This document shows, one piece after another, positions 54,184 through 63,286 of a stretch of DNA of 64,000 bases. This stretch comes from Ktedonobacter sp. SOSP1-85 (GTDB taxonomy: Bacteria > Chloroflexota > Ktedonobacteria > Ktedonobacterales > Ktedonobacteraceae). The notes beneath the pieces were generated by a model, which worked only from the letters and a program-made list of their open reading frames with translations, did no database searches and was not told where the DNA came from. The stretch lies in assembly GCF_016587415.1 (NCBI RefSeq), contig NZ_BNJI01000002.1, positions 992,001 through 1,056,000 on the forward strand, in the 5' to 3' direction. How positions within the stretch are numbered: position 1 is the first letter of the stretch; each line of letters opens with the position of its first letter. The position numbers and the translations under genes are program-made.

Positions 54184-54358
54184 ATGCTAGCTGAAAGAGA
54201 ACTTCTAGAGGCAACCTATCAGGCGATGCTTGCAGAGGGGCAAAGAAATATCAGTGGGCGCACTGGCGAAGGCTGCTCATGTGAACCGCGATTTTGCTAA
54301 TGTATGGTTGAAGGATAAAGCGAAGGCCGAGTCCAGGGCCACCGATCAAGGCCACTAG
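54184..54358 (+). pseudogene. frameshifted HTH-protein remnant
   Basis: A frame starting MLAERELLEATYQAML and continuing, after a one-base shift near 54255, as ALAKAAHVNRDFANVWLK and ending TAG 54358. The 'ALAKAAHVNRDxANxWLK' run looks like the HTH of plasmid or phage accessory proteins. It lies directly behind the truncated membrane gene, so a foreign segment probably replaced that gene's 3' half. Confidence 0.5.
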
Positions 54359-54452
54359 GACACCGAAACCGTGGTGGACTCAGAGCCAGAGAGGAATGTT
54401 TCTTAGATCAAGATCGATTCATTAAAAGAGCACTGGTCGCCTCTCAAAATAT

Positions 54453-54490
54453 GGTTCATCTCCACTGCTCTTCGGCAGGAGAGATGAACC
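54453..54490 (-). terminator. terminator of the COG4705-like gene
   Basis: GGTTCATCTC and GAGATGAACC pair exactly, with an inner CTGC/GCAG pairing. It stands 8 bases past the stop of the minus-strand gene at 54499. Confidence 0.75.
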
Positions 54491-54498
54491 ATTGCATC

Positions 54499-55359
54499 TT
54501 ACGCGCTCTTGACATCCTTGCGCGTAACGGTCACATACGCCACAAAGGTGATGATCAGGATGGTCAGAGCCAGGCTGACCCAGCCCGTACCCAGGCCAGC
54601 GCCGCCAGCGCTCGGCTCCTTGCCTGCCCAGTCGGCAAATGAGGCCCCAAGCGGCCTGGTCAGGATATAGGCCAGCCAGAAGGCCGCAATCTCATTCAGA
54701 CCAAGCCGCCAGTACGCCAGGGCTGGCAGGGCGATCAAGACGACGAACAGCACACCAGAGGCGAAATAGCCTAGATGAACGGTCATCGCGGCGAGATCGC
54801 CCACAGCAGTGCCAAGCGCAAAAGTCACGACGACCGTGGCCCAGTAGAAGAGCTCGCGCCGACGTGTGTAAATGCTATGAATGGAGAGCGTCTTCTCGCT
54901 CCGATACCAGACGGCAAAAATGACGACCAGCGCGACCAGGAAGAGCGTGCTGGATACCGTATATGGAACCCCTAGCCCGACGTGCAGCACGTCAGCGGCC
55001 ATCGTCCCAAAGACGGCCACCATGGCGGCGGCCAGCCAGTAGATCCAGGGTACATAGCGGCGCACCACGAACTGCAATACCAGCGCCACCACAAAGCCAA
55101 TAAAGCCAAGGCCGACCGCGATCTCTGGCGCCAGGTGATTCACAAGAAAATCTGAAGTGACCTCACCCATGGCCGTGGTCAACAGCTTGATAATCCAGAA
55201 ATAGACCGTGACCTCAGGAACCTTTTTCAGAAATTGTAAGGCGCGCTGCCCGGGCTGGACGGCATTGCTCTGTATGGACTGATAACCTGTGGGTGCAAGG
55301 GAGGGATTGGGGAATGCGGAATCCGTCTCCGGCTCACGTGGTGGTATAGTTTTACTCAA
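54499..55359 (-). CDS. COG4705-like membrane protein, full length
   Basis: 286 residues with about seven helices after a Pro-rich N-terminus. 'KVPEVTVYFWIIKLLTTAMGEVTSDFLVN' and 'FWLAYILTRPLGASFADW' are the hallmarks of the uncharacterised membrane-anchored COG4705 family. Start TTG at 55359: AGGAGAATGAGCAT TTG, with the ATG in between being a 4-codon start-stop (ATGAGCATTTGA), an arrangement shared by both paralogues. Function unknown. Confidence 0.82.
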   Translation of the reverse strand: MSKTIPPREPETDSAFPNPSLAPTGYQSIQSNAVQPGQRALQFLKKVPEVTVYFWIIKLLTTAMGEVTSDFLVNHLAPEIAVGLGFIGFVVALVLQFVVRRYVPWIYWLAAAMVAVFGTMAADVLHVGLGVPYTVSSTLFLVALVVIFAVWYRSEKTLSIHSIYTRRRELFYWATVVVTFALGTAVGDLAAMTVHLGYFASGVLFVVLIALPALAYWRLGLNEIAAFWLAYILTRPLGASFADWAGKEPSAGGAGLGTGWVSLALTILIITFVAYVTVTRKDVKSA

Positions 55360-56062
55360 ATGCTCATTCTCCTATTAATGATAATAGTGCTATATATATG
55401 TATTGATCATTTTTAGCATGTCATCATCTACGGTCATCATTTGGTGAGCAAAGCTATGCAGATAACCGCATCGGCAAATCAAAGGCCAGGTAAGAACCAT
55501 TGAACGCTGGCAGTGATCTATCGGGGCCAGTGTAGCTTCTATTCTAACATACAGGCAGTTAAAACAGAAAATGAGCGGCGCGAGATAGGACCTGGTGGAG
55601 CTCGCTACTGGCACACTCGGCTAAACGGTGGATACATCTTTATCCGAATTGACTCACTAAAGATCTTACTTTGACAAGGTGTTTGCCTCACGAGTAATGT
55701 AACCCAAAGCGATGTCATTCTACAGAGCGGAGGGTCAGAAGTGAGGTCACACTTGAGTCATTAAAGCAAACGAGAATTGTGATGGCAAATAGCCTTCCTT
55801 ACAGGTCAATATCCTTCGTCAGCTCTATGCATCCCTGCCAGATGCTCAATTCCATAGTATTCCTCACGTAGGACATAGCGCCCCTGTCGAGAATCCATCG
55901 CTGGTCAATACACTCTTAATCCGTTTCTGACAAGCGCATACTGTTTAATGTACATGCAGACAAAAAAGCTTTTGTGGTAGAGGAGCAAAAACAATGTGTT
56001 CGAATCTGACTTGACGGGCAGCGGTAGAGGCAGCATTAAACAATCCGAAACTGCCCCGGAAC
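55360..56062. other. gene-poor stretch with a degenerate repeat A
   Basis: About 700 bases without a convincing gene. A degenerate repeat A occurs at about 55605 (CTCGCTACTGGCACACTCGG). A 30-codon minus-strand frame near 55815-55905 (MDSRQGRYVLREEYYG...) lacks a good ribosome site. The DNA resembles decayed coding sequence. Confidence 0.5.
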
Positions 56063-56731
56063 TTAGGGCATAAACCGTTTCCAATGGCCCTCGGAGACGA
56101 CTTCGACGGTGCCGTCGATCACTTTGATGGCGGTCTGATCGTCGATCGCATACGCCGGTACTGGTATCCCGGCGGCCCATCTTTCTGCGTTGGCCATGGA
56201 ATTGTCCGGCAAATACTCGGCATCCAGGTGCGGAAGCAACGTAAAGTCAACTAGCCCCAGCATTCTGTCGCTGCGGCTCTCCGTCAATTTAGGGTCGTCG
56301 TAGACTCCGATGGGGGGGGTGACCACCATACTCCCACCGCTCAGCCCCACATAGACTGCCTCGCGCCGCAGCGTTGGCAAGAGGTCCGCCAATCCCGATT
56401 GCCACATCCAATAGCACAGATAAAACACCTCACCTCCTCCAACCAGCAGGGCGTCAACCTCTTGGACCAGAGGAACCCAATTCTCTTTCTTGATACTGGG
56501 GAGAGCGGTGAGCTCCAGTACTCCCAACGACTTCCACCCCAATTCGCAAAAGGGGCTCTTGGCCACTCCGTGGATCAACTGGTAGACTCCAGCAAGACCG
56601 CCGGGGTAAGCGTACCACGCAGTGGGAATGACGAGGGCGCTGGACTCGGCAATCGGTTTGCCTAGGAGGTCGACCAGCGCGTCACGAATACTGGTGTTGG
56701 AGATGCCGCTAGAGGTGAGCAGAAATTTCAT
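56063..56731 (-). CDS. peptidase E-like (S51) protein
   Basis: 222 residues. 'LLVGGGEVFYL' and 'YVGLSGGSMVV' give the flavodoxin-like fold with the nucleophilic Ser in GLSGGS, as in dipeptidase E / cyanophycinase relatives. 'LPHLDAEYLPDNS' holds the His. It hydrolyses Asp-X dipeptides or a related substrate by family. Stand-alone gene. Confidence 0.85.
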   Translation of the reverse strand: MKFLLTSSGISNTSIRDALVDLLGKPIAESSALVIPTAWYAYPGGLAGVYQLIHGVAKSPFCELGWKSLGVLELTALPSIKKENWVPLVQEVDALLVGGGEVFYLCYWMWQSGLADLLPTLRREAVYVGLSGGSMVVTPPIGVYDDPKLTESRSDRMLGLVDFTLLPHLDAEYLPDNSMANAERWAAGIPVPAYAIDDQTAIKVIDGTVEVVSEGHWKRFMP

Positions 56732-56882
56732 GATGCCTCCCCTTGCCGATTGAATGGGAGCCTTTCGGCTCCTCCAGTCCCTCTCTTTGACACTGAAAAC
56801 GAGAGAGTGCCCAAATACGTACCCCAGGTCTTGAGTAAGTATGCTATCTTTTGGCTCATATTTTGATTCCTGTAATCAAGTG

Positions 56883-57458
56883 TCACACGCCCTGACGAAA
56901 TCCTTCCTCAATCCAGGTAATGTGCGTGGCGGCATGGCCCGCTCTCCCGGCAAACAAGTCGCCAGCGGTCTGGTCACCAATGACAGTAGGCACCGGAGTG
57001 GCCAGCTGATCATCGGTGAACTGTTGCAGGAGGTCCAATGTTTCCTGCCGCGCCGCCAGATAATCCGCTGCCACCATCTCCAAACTGTCGTCATGGTGCT
57101 CGTTCACGTAGGTTTGATTAACGCTGGCGACAGCCATCCCCAGCCGCTCCTCCTCCTCCGGAGTCAGCGCGCTCAGATCGCCCAGGATGACCGGCATTTC
57201 CATTCCCGCCGGGTATTGAGAGCGTAATAGAACGTCTCGAGTGTCGCCAGCGAGTGTACGTCGCAGCAATCGCTGGATGTTGCGCTCGCTTTTCACCAGG
57301 TGAGCAAAATGATCCTTGGCGCGCCACGGAGCTCCTCTGGGAACTTCACTCGCCGTTGCCGGGCGCTCCAGGTCTTGCTGGCTCAGCCCTTGAAAAAACG
57401 CCATCACCTGCGTCTGCGATGCCGCAAGTGTGTCCAAAATCTCTGCGCGAGTTGGCAT
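56883..57458 (-). CDS. DinB/ClbS-like protein
   Basis: 191 residues from MPTRAEIL; AGGAGAG lies 6 bases upstream of ATG 57458. 'GAPWRAKDHFAHLVKSERNIQRLL' and the terminal 'GHAATHITWIEEGF' supply the metal-type His of the DinB/DUF1706 superfamily. It is a third member in this window. Role unknown. Confidence 0.75.
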   Translation of the reverse strand: MPTRAEILDTLAASQTQVMAFFQGLSQQDLERPATASEVPRGAPWRAKDHFAHLVKSERNIQRLLRRTLAGDTRDVLLRSQYPAGMEMPVILGDLSALTPEEEERLGMAVASVNQTYVNEHHDDSLEMVAADYLAARQETLDLLQQFTDDQLATPVPTVIGDQTAGDLFAGRAGHAATHITWIEEGFRQGV

Positions 57459-57806
57459 GATTACTCTCCTAGAAATCAGTGACTCAAGCACAGGGTTTTA
57501 CGCGGCTCTTGATAACCGCTTTCCGCCCTGCTCCTTCTGCTTCATCGGATCTCGTGCTTCCCACTCGCCGCATCAGGGGGGTTCTGGTTATCTGGTTGGC
57601 TTAGCGCGTCGAGCAGCACCTCCTCGGAAGGATAACATGCGAACCCCAAAAAAACTTCTTCTTTCTTGCTCTTTTGGCCATGCAAGGCTGCCGCAGAGCA
57701 TGACAAAACACGCGTCTCACAGGCAGCGTTGAGTGTGTATTTCCAGTATTCCATATCGTTTCTCTCGATGGAGAGCGGTTTCTCCAGGACGAGAGCCGAT
57801 CCATTC

Positions 57807-58072
57807 GGCTCTGAGTTAAGGAAAGATCTCCATAGCCGCAACGTAGATACCTGCGGTACAGTTTGTAAGCAGATACCACTGAACTGGATCGATAACTGAT
57901 CTTATCGGCGCAGTTTTCCATTTCCATGTCGAGTTATCGGCAGAGTTGGCACTGTTATCCCGCCAAAAACTGTGCCGATAATCCAACTGGACCGAGAAGA
58001 AAGCCATTTTTCAGGCTCATCTGCAAAACTATCCACGTTGCGGCTACGAAGCCGCTATCTTAACTCAGAGCC
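57807..58072. mobile_element. 266-bp nested inverted-repeat element
   Basis: Outer arms GGCTCTGAGTTAAG (57807-57820) and its complement (58059-58072), a second pair TAGCCGCAACGT (57833-57844 / 58035-58046), and inner TTATCGGCGCAGTTTT (57902-57917) against 57966-57981 (one mismatch). The words GCCGATAA and AAAACTGTGCCG recur here and again at 62380, beside a tnpC gene. No coding function; the 57459-58152 gap otherwise has no gene. Confidence 0.6.
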
Positions 58073-58152
58073 TACAAGAAGAGGCGCACCAATCACCCGT
58101 CTTACCAGAGCAGCGATCTTGGGTCCGCCTGGATGGAGGTCTTCCTCACCCT

Positions 58153-58835
58153 CTACACCATCTGCCACACCTGCACTGTCTTGTCAGCAGAGCCGGATGC
58201 TATCCGCTTCTTATCCGGGGACCACGCCACTGCATCCACAGCGTTAGAGTGCCCTTGGTACGTAAAAGCAAGGCTTCCATCGCTCGTGTTCCACACTTGC
58301 ACTGTCTTGTCAGCAGAACCGGATGCTATCCACTTCCCATCCGGGGACCACGCTACTGCATCCACACTAAAAGAGTGTCCCTTGTAGGTAAAGGCATGGC
58401 TCCCATCGCTCGCATTCCACACCTGCACGGTGTCGTCAGCAGAGCCGGATGCTATCCACTTCCCATCCGGCGACCATGCCACTGCATTCACAGAGCCAAA
58501 GTGTCCCTTGTAGGTGAACACATTCCCCCCATTACTGCCATTCCACACCTGCACGGTGTTGTCCCAAGAGCCAGATGCTATCCACTTCCCATCCGGGGAC
58601 CACGCTACTGCATACACTATGTCAGTGTGACCTTGGTAGGTAAAAAGCTGGCCCAGATGTTCGCGCCAAAACAGGAATCCGCCGGTCCCACCCCCAACAA
58701 GCGTCCCTGCACCTAAGATCCCGATGAGAAGCATGCTGCGGCGCGATAGAGTGGGCTTGTTTGTCATCTTTCCTGGCGTTGGAACAGCAGGCGATCTCGG
58801 TAGCACAGGTGCGGGTGGAGGAAGTGAAGCGATCA
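58153..58835 (-). pseudogene. WD40 part of a split kinase gene
   Basis: The downstream frame of a frameshifted gene: a linker 'SLIASLPPPAPVLPRSPAVP', a single membrane helix 'SMLLIGILGAGTLVGG', then four to five WD40 repeats ('VDAVAWSPDGKWIASGSADKTVQVWN') of 126 bp each, nearly identical at DNA level. A propeller normally needs seven blades, so the repeat region looks contracted. It ends VQVWQMV. The frame opens with a stop just before the linker, so it cannot be translated alone from a normal start. Confidence 0.82.
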
Positions 58836-59803
58836 GGCTGTGTTGTGTTCGTCATGGAAGATTCCACCGGTTGTTGTGATCGAGGGACCGATCCTGTCGC
58901 TGTGAAAGGTGGGGGCAGAGTTGTACGTGTGGGCGGTGGTGGAGTCTCTACCTGTGATGAGGACTCGAACGGTCGTGGGCGTTCGGTTGGCAGCAGATCC
59001 TGACTGGCCTGCTCCAGTGCTGTAGCGAAGGCGCTGACCGAGGCAAAACGCTCCTCTGGTTGTTTCGCCAGAGCGGTCAAGACCATGTGGTCGATATCGG
59101 GCGAGAGGAGGGGAACCTTTTCCCGTAAGGACAGTGGGGGAACCGTCAAATGCTGGCCCACCAGTTCTGGAAATGATCCATGAAAGGGGCGATCTCCACT
59201 GAGCCACTCATAGACGACGATCCCTAACGCATACTGGTCACTGGCTGCACGCGGCTTCCCCTGGATCTGTTCCGGAGCCGAATAGGCCATCGTTCCCGCC
59301 ATCTCCTTCGTGCTCTGGTAGCGCGAACTCTGCGCAATCAAGGCGATGCCAAAATCGCTCAGGAGAAGGTTACCATGCTCATCCAGCAGCATATTTTCCG
59401 GCTTGATATCCCGGTGAATGACTTTGCGATCATGAGCATACTGCAATGCCTCTGTCACCTGCTTCACATAGCTGACCACCATCCTTACGGGCAACTGGGT
59501 TCCTCGGGGATGACGAGTGCGCAGCGCGCCATGGTGGGCATAATCCATTACCAGATAAGGAGTCCGTCCCTCAATACCAAAATCGAGGACACGGATAATA
59601 TGGGGGTGTTTGAGGCTTGCCAGCAGGCGTGCCTCCTGCTGGAATTGCATCACGTCTTCCTGCCCCACTTGGGTGTGCAACACTTTGATCGCAACAGTCG
59701 TCCCCAGGAGGGTATGTTCTCCCAAATAGACCTCCGCGAATCCACCCTCACCAAGCAAACGGGTGAGACGATAATTCCCCAGGTGCTGCCCAATTCGATC
59801 CAT
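58833..59803 (-). pseudogene. Ser/Thr protein kinase, N-terminal part of a split gene
   Basis: Hanks-type kinase: Gly loop 'LLGEGGFAEVYLGE', Lys in 'VAIKVL', 'VIHRDIKPENMLL' (HRD), 'LLSDFGIAL' (DFG), 'GTMAYSAPEQ' (APE). A Pro/Thr-rich linker follows. At about 58833-58850 a one-base indel in 'AACACAACACAGCC' shifts the frame, so the transmembrane helix and WD40 domain lie in another frame. Family: eukaryotic-like sensor kinases that phosphorylate cytosolic targets. The kinase domain itself is complete and could still be made as a soluble protein. Confidence 0.85.
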
Positions 59804-60039
59804 CCTAGATCTCCTATGCGTATTTTTTAGAGAAGAAGAGCATGAGAGAGAGAGGGGTATCTATTCTTTTGTGAAGGAGTATAGCACAACGAGGCAGTGT
59901 GCGCAGGCAGATGGGACCAGCGGAGTGTCCGTCATTTTTTTGCAGAGAGGCGAGATGGCCCTTTAGGCCCGTCAGTGGAATGTACAAGGCTAAGATTATC
60001 GCCGCAGGGAGAGCTGGTGTCGCTCATCAAAATCGCTTA

Positions 60040-60893
60040 GAGCTAGTTTGAAAAGGGGCAACCAGTCAGGTGAGATAGACTTGGAATATGAAAGCAAAAC
60101 AAACCTATCCCACAGATCTGACGGATGCCCAATGGTATTGTATCAAAGAGTTGATTCCATCGGCGAAGCCGGGAGGGCGACCCAGAAGCTTGCAGATGCG
60201 AGCCGTGATCAACGCCATCCTCTACGTGGTCGTGACCGGATGCCAATGGCGCATGCTCCCCAAAGAGTATCCCGCCTGGCAAAGTGTGTATACCTACTTT
60301 CGTGCATTTCGTCGTGATGGAACATGGTACTGCATTCACGAGACGTTGCGTGCTCGGGTTCGTCGACGCCTTGGTCGTCACAAGCATCCAACAGCAGGAT
60401 CCCTGGACAGCCAAAGCGTGAAAACGACCCAAGGGCCTGGTATCCGTGGCTATGACGCTGGCAAACACATCAACGGTCGCAAGCGCCATATCCTCGTCGA
60501 TACGTTGGGCCTACTCATGGCCGTTGTGGTCACAGCGGCTTCGGTTTCCGACGCAGCGGGAGCTAAACTGCTGCTCACTCGCTTGAGTGGAGCCTGCAAA
60601 AAGCTCCGGCGCATCTGGGTCGATGGTGGCTATCGCGCTCACCTGCTCGAATGGGTGATCGTGCATTTTCACTTTCTTCTCCAGCCTGTGCTGCGCTGTG
60701 ATGATCAGAAAGGATTTGTCGTTCTGCCCAGGCGCTGGGTGGTCGAACGAACCTTTGCCTGGATCACTCAGTGTCGTCGATTGAGTAAGGACTATGAAAC
60801 CTTGACCCAGAGTAGCGAAGCCATGATCTACATTGCCATGACTCGCTTGATGATCCGACGCTTGGCGAAAAGGTGACCTTTTCAAACAGGCTC
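60040..60893 (+). mobile_element. IS5-family (IS1031-like) insertion sequence, 854 bp
   Basis: Inverted repeats GAGCTAGTTTGAAAAGG (60040-60056) and CCTTTTCAAACAGGCTC (60877-60893), two mismatches, with 3-bp TTA direct repeats (60037-60039, 60894-60896). TNA duplications of 3 bp are typical for IS1031-type IS5 elements. It is inserted into the left target duplication of the next IS. Confidence 0.85.
60088..60876 (+). CDS. IS5-family transposase
   Basis: 262 residues in one frame, intact. The N-terminal 'LTDAQWYCIKELIPSAKPGGRP' is the IS5 DUF4096-like region; the DDE core has 'DSQSVKTTQGPGIRGYDAGK' (first Asp), 'IWVDGGYRAH' (second Asp) and 'WVVERTFAWITQCRRLSKDYE' (Glu). It is complete and could be active. 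Confidence 0.92.
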   Translation: MKAKQTYPTDLTDAQWYCIKELIPSAKPGGRPRSLQMRAVINAILYVVVTGCQWRMLPKEYPAWQSVYTYFRAFRRDGTWYCIHETLRARVRRRLGRHKHPTAGSLDSQSVKTTQGPGIRGYDAGKHINGRKRHILVDTLGLLMAVVVTAASVSDAAGAKLLLTRLSGACKKLRRIWVDGGYRAHLLEWVIVHFHFLLQPVLRCDDQKGFVVLPRRWVVERTFAWITQCRRLSKDYETLTQSSEAMIYIAMTRLMIRRLAKR

Positions 60894-60897
60894 TTAG

Positions 60898-62358
60898 CTT
60901 GACTTTGTACATTTTGGGGAAAGAACGAGGCATGAAAACCTCTTGAGATAAGATAGAAGCTGACCAAAGCATCATCTTGTCAGGAGAATATTCATGCCTC
61001 TTCCCGACCCCATTATAGAAGTTTTAGCCGTCTTTCGGCCACTGTTTACGGCTCCCACTTGGAGGAAACTGATGACGTTGCTCACCGGGACCTTGTTGGC
61101 TCATGGGCGCCGAACAGTCACGGCAGCTCTGCGTGCCAGCGGCAACGACATGGCTGCCAACTGGAGCACCTTCCATCACGTGCTCAATCGAGCCCGCTGG
61201 TCTCCTCTGGCTGTGAGCCGTCAACTTCTCCTCCTCATCGTCGAAACCTTCGTGCCAGCCGGAGCTGACGTGGACCTGGTCATTGATGAAACGCTCGAAC
61301 GACGCTGGGGCTGCAAGATCAGGAAACGAGGCCATTACCGCGATAGCGCGCTTTCCAGTCGAGAACGCTCGGTGAGTAGTCCTGGCTTGCGCTGGATTGT
61401 GATGGCAGTGGCCGTCACGCTGCCTTGGACGAAGCAGCGCTGGGCTCTGCCTTTTCTCTGCGTGCTGGCGACGACCCCGGAAGTGAGTGAACGACTAGGC
61501 AAGCGACACAAGACTATCGGGATGTGGGCACATCAAATGATCAGTCTGGTCCGCCACTGGCTTCCCGGCCGCTCTATCAAGCTCATGGGCGATACCGCCT
61601 ACACGGTGTTGGAGTTGGGATTGCATGCACGTGCCCAACGGGTGACCCTGGTCACAACTGGCCGCTTGGATGCCGTGTTCCATGAACCGCCTCCCAAACG
61701 CACCCAGCACACCATTGGCCGTCCGAGAGTGGTAGGCCAGCGTCTTCCTTCCCTGGAGCAGGTGTTACAGAGCCCGGAGGCCGTCTGGCAGGAACTCACC
61801 CTGGACTGGTACGGCGAAGGGAAGCGCACGCTGGAGCTCTGTACCGGCACGGCTCTGTGGTATCGCTTTGGATACGATCCGCTGCCGATCCGTTGGGTCC
61901 TGACGCGTGATCCCTCGGGCAAACGCCCTCCGAAAGCCATCTTTTCCACCGACCCCAACCAGACAGCAGAGCAAATCGTGAGCGACTTTATGAAGCGCTG
62001 GAGCCTAGAAGTGACCTTTGAGGAGGGGCGCGCCCATTTGGGAATCGAGACCCAACGCCAATGGTCAGATCGAGCGATCGAGCGCTCGACTCCTTTGCTC
62101 TTTGCCCTTTACAGTCTCGCCACGCTTTTTGGGCAGGCGTTGCATCCCGATGGGCATGTCCCTGTTGCTCAAGCGGCCTGGTATCGCAAGCCAGCCGCTA
62201 CCTTTCGTGACGTGCTAGCGACTGTTCGGCGATATCTGTGGGGCCATGGAACTTTTCCCACATCACCCACTGATCCTGGGGTGGTTTTAGTGCCCTGCTC
62301 TACCCTTGAGCGATTGTCGTGGGCCGCCTGTTTTTGATTGGAAATGTACAAAGTCAAG
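60898..62358 (+). mobile_element. IS701/IS4-like insertion sequence, 1461 bp
   Basis: Perfect 17-bp inverted repeats CTTGACTTTGTACATTT (60898-60914) and AAATGTACAAAGTCAAG (62342-62358), flanked by a CTTAG target duplication (right copy 62359-62363; left copy split into CTTA and G by the IS5 element). Single intact transposase gene inside. Confidence 0.87.
60994..62337 (+). CDS. DDE transposase, IS701/IS4-like
   Basis: 447 residues, intact. DDE pattern: 'VDLVIDETLERRWGCKI' (Asp), 'SIKLMGDTAYTV' (Asp), 'WSLEVTFEEGRAHLGIE' (Glu). N-terminal helical region 'NWSTFHHVLNRARWSP' fits the IS701/IS4 groups, here used as a working label. The gene is in the same orientation as the element. Confidence 0.88.
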   Translation: MPLPDPIIEVLAVFRPLFTAPTWRKLMTLLTGTLLAHGRRTVTAALRASGNDMAANWSTFHHVLNRARWSPLAVSRQLLLLIVETFVPAGADVDLVIDETLERRWGCKIRKRGHYRDSALSSRERSVSSPGLRWIVMAVAVTLPWTKQRWALPFLCVLATTPEVSERLGKRHKTIGMWAHQMISLVRHWLPGRSIKLMGDTAYTVLELGLHARAQRVTLVTTGRLDAVFHEPPPKRTQHTIGRPRVVGQRLPSLEQVLQSPEAVWQELTLDWYGEGKRTLELCTGTALWYRFGYDPLPIRWVLTRDPSGKRPPKAIFSTDPNQTAEQIVSDFMKRWSLEVTFEEGRAHLGIETQRQWSDRAIERSTPLLFALYSLATLFGQALHPDGHVPVAQAAWYRKPAATFRDVLATVRRYLWGHGTFPTSPTDPGVVLVPCSTLERLSWAACF

Positions 62359-62603
62359 CTTAGACCTATCGCACCTTTTCCAAAAACTGTGCCGCACTTA
62401 TCTCCTTTGCGGCTACGAGGCTTCTTCCTTAACATAGGGCCCATTCCTGGGTTTCACGCTGATGCGCCTGAGTTTCACCCAAATTTTCGCGGCAGTTCCT
62501 CCGAAAATAGGCTTCTAATGCTGAGATAAAGCTCGGATGCAGCTCATTTTCATTCGCTTTCATGTCGCTCCGCGACATCACGCTTTAGCCCAATTTACTA
62601 AAA

Positions 62604-62638
62604 AGACCCCGAAATTTGTGGGCAGTTTTTCGGGGTCT
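62604..62638. terminator. hairpin between IS and tnpC remnant
   Basis: AGACCCCGAAA pairs with TTTCGGGGTCT over a 13-base loop. Confidence 0.5.
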
Positions 62639-62662
62639 GGCTGGATTTTATCGTAGCGGTAA

Positions 62663-62764
62663 AAGGGTCAGTGGCAGGGTCTTATCTTGCCAAAAACAGT
62701 CCATCCGGGGGCGAACAAAACGGCTCATCTCAATGTGGATGGACCAATGGAGTGCGATGAATGA
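62663..62764 (+). pseudogene. C-terminal remnant of a Tn554-type recombinase upstream of tnpC
   Basis: Open from just after a TAA at 62660 for 33 codons, ending in 'HLNVDGPMECDE' with TGA at 62762-62764. The stop overlaps the tnpC ATG (62761) in an ATGA arrangement, the coupling expected between tnpB and tnpC of Tn554-type elements. The body of the recombinase is absent. Assignment rests on the coupling, not on recognisable homology. Confidence 0.4.
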
Positions 62765-63156
62765 CACAGGAAACGAAGCGGTGGGAACGCAATATTCAAG
62801 GATTGGAGATGAGTGCTCAGAACAAAGCAGCGGCCACTCGACAACGCGCAGAGGATGCAATTGCCTTTCTCCAGAAACAACAGCAACCAATCAACTTCAA
62901 GGCTGTTGCCGAGACAGCGGGGATTTCGACGGCCTGGCTTTATGCTCATGAAGATATCAAGGATCGTATCATCTCCTTGCGTGCCCAAAATGCTCCGAAA
63001 CTTCAGATGAAGCTTCCAGTTCGCGAACGGGCTTCCGACGCTTCCAAGGACGCTATGATTGCAGCACTCCAGAAGCGGGTTTGTGAGCAATCGGAGAAAA
63101 TCAAAGAACTCGAAAAGCAACTAGAAGTAGCCTACAGCTCTCTCTATCAACGCTAA
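62761..63156 (+). CDS. TnpC-like (DUF6262) transposon protein
   Basis: 131 residues. An N-terminal helical HTH-like region ('QQPINFKAVAETAGISTAWLYAHEDIKDRI', here in part) and a C-terminal coiled coil ('KRVCEQSEKIKELEKQLEVAY') match DUF6262, the third protein of Tn554-type transposons that influences transposition orientation. Both recombinase genes that should precede it are gone, so it is an orphan. The flanking AAAACTGTGCCG word is shared with the inverted-repeat element at 57807. Confidence 0.78.
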   Translation: MTQETKRWERNIQGLEMSAQNKAAATRQRAEDAIAFLQKQQQPINFKAVAETAGISTAWLYAHEDIKDRIISLRAQNAPKLQMKLPVRERASDASKDAMIAALQKRVCEQSEKIKELEKQLEVAYSSLYQR

Positions 63157-63286
63157 GTGACAATTCCACAAGGCTCTCCATCCTCATGGAGTTGTTTGTG
63201 CGACCTTGTCAACTTTCTCTTTCTAACATACACTTTGTCGAGATTGATGAGTCAGAAGTATGTTCGTCGGGCTATGCTCTATAGAG

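Noticed and set aside
58150-58650. Four near-identical 126-bp units resembling a tandem repeat or CRISPR-like array
   Set aside because: They are in-frame WD40 repeats of 42 residues; no spacer-repeat structure.
58833-58850. Programmed ribosomal frameshift in the kinase-WD40 gene
   Set aside because: No slippery heptamer or downstream pseudoknot is visible at AACACAACACAGCC; a plain indel is simpler.
59965-59990. GGAATGTACAAGGCTAAG near the IS pair, similar to the IS701-like element's end
   Set aside because: Similarity covers only about 10 contiguous bases and there is no partner repeat or target duplication.
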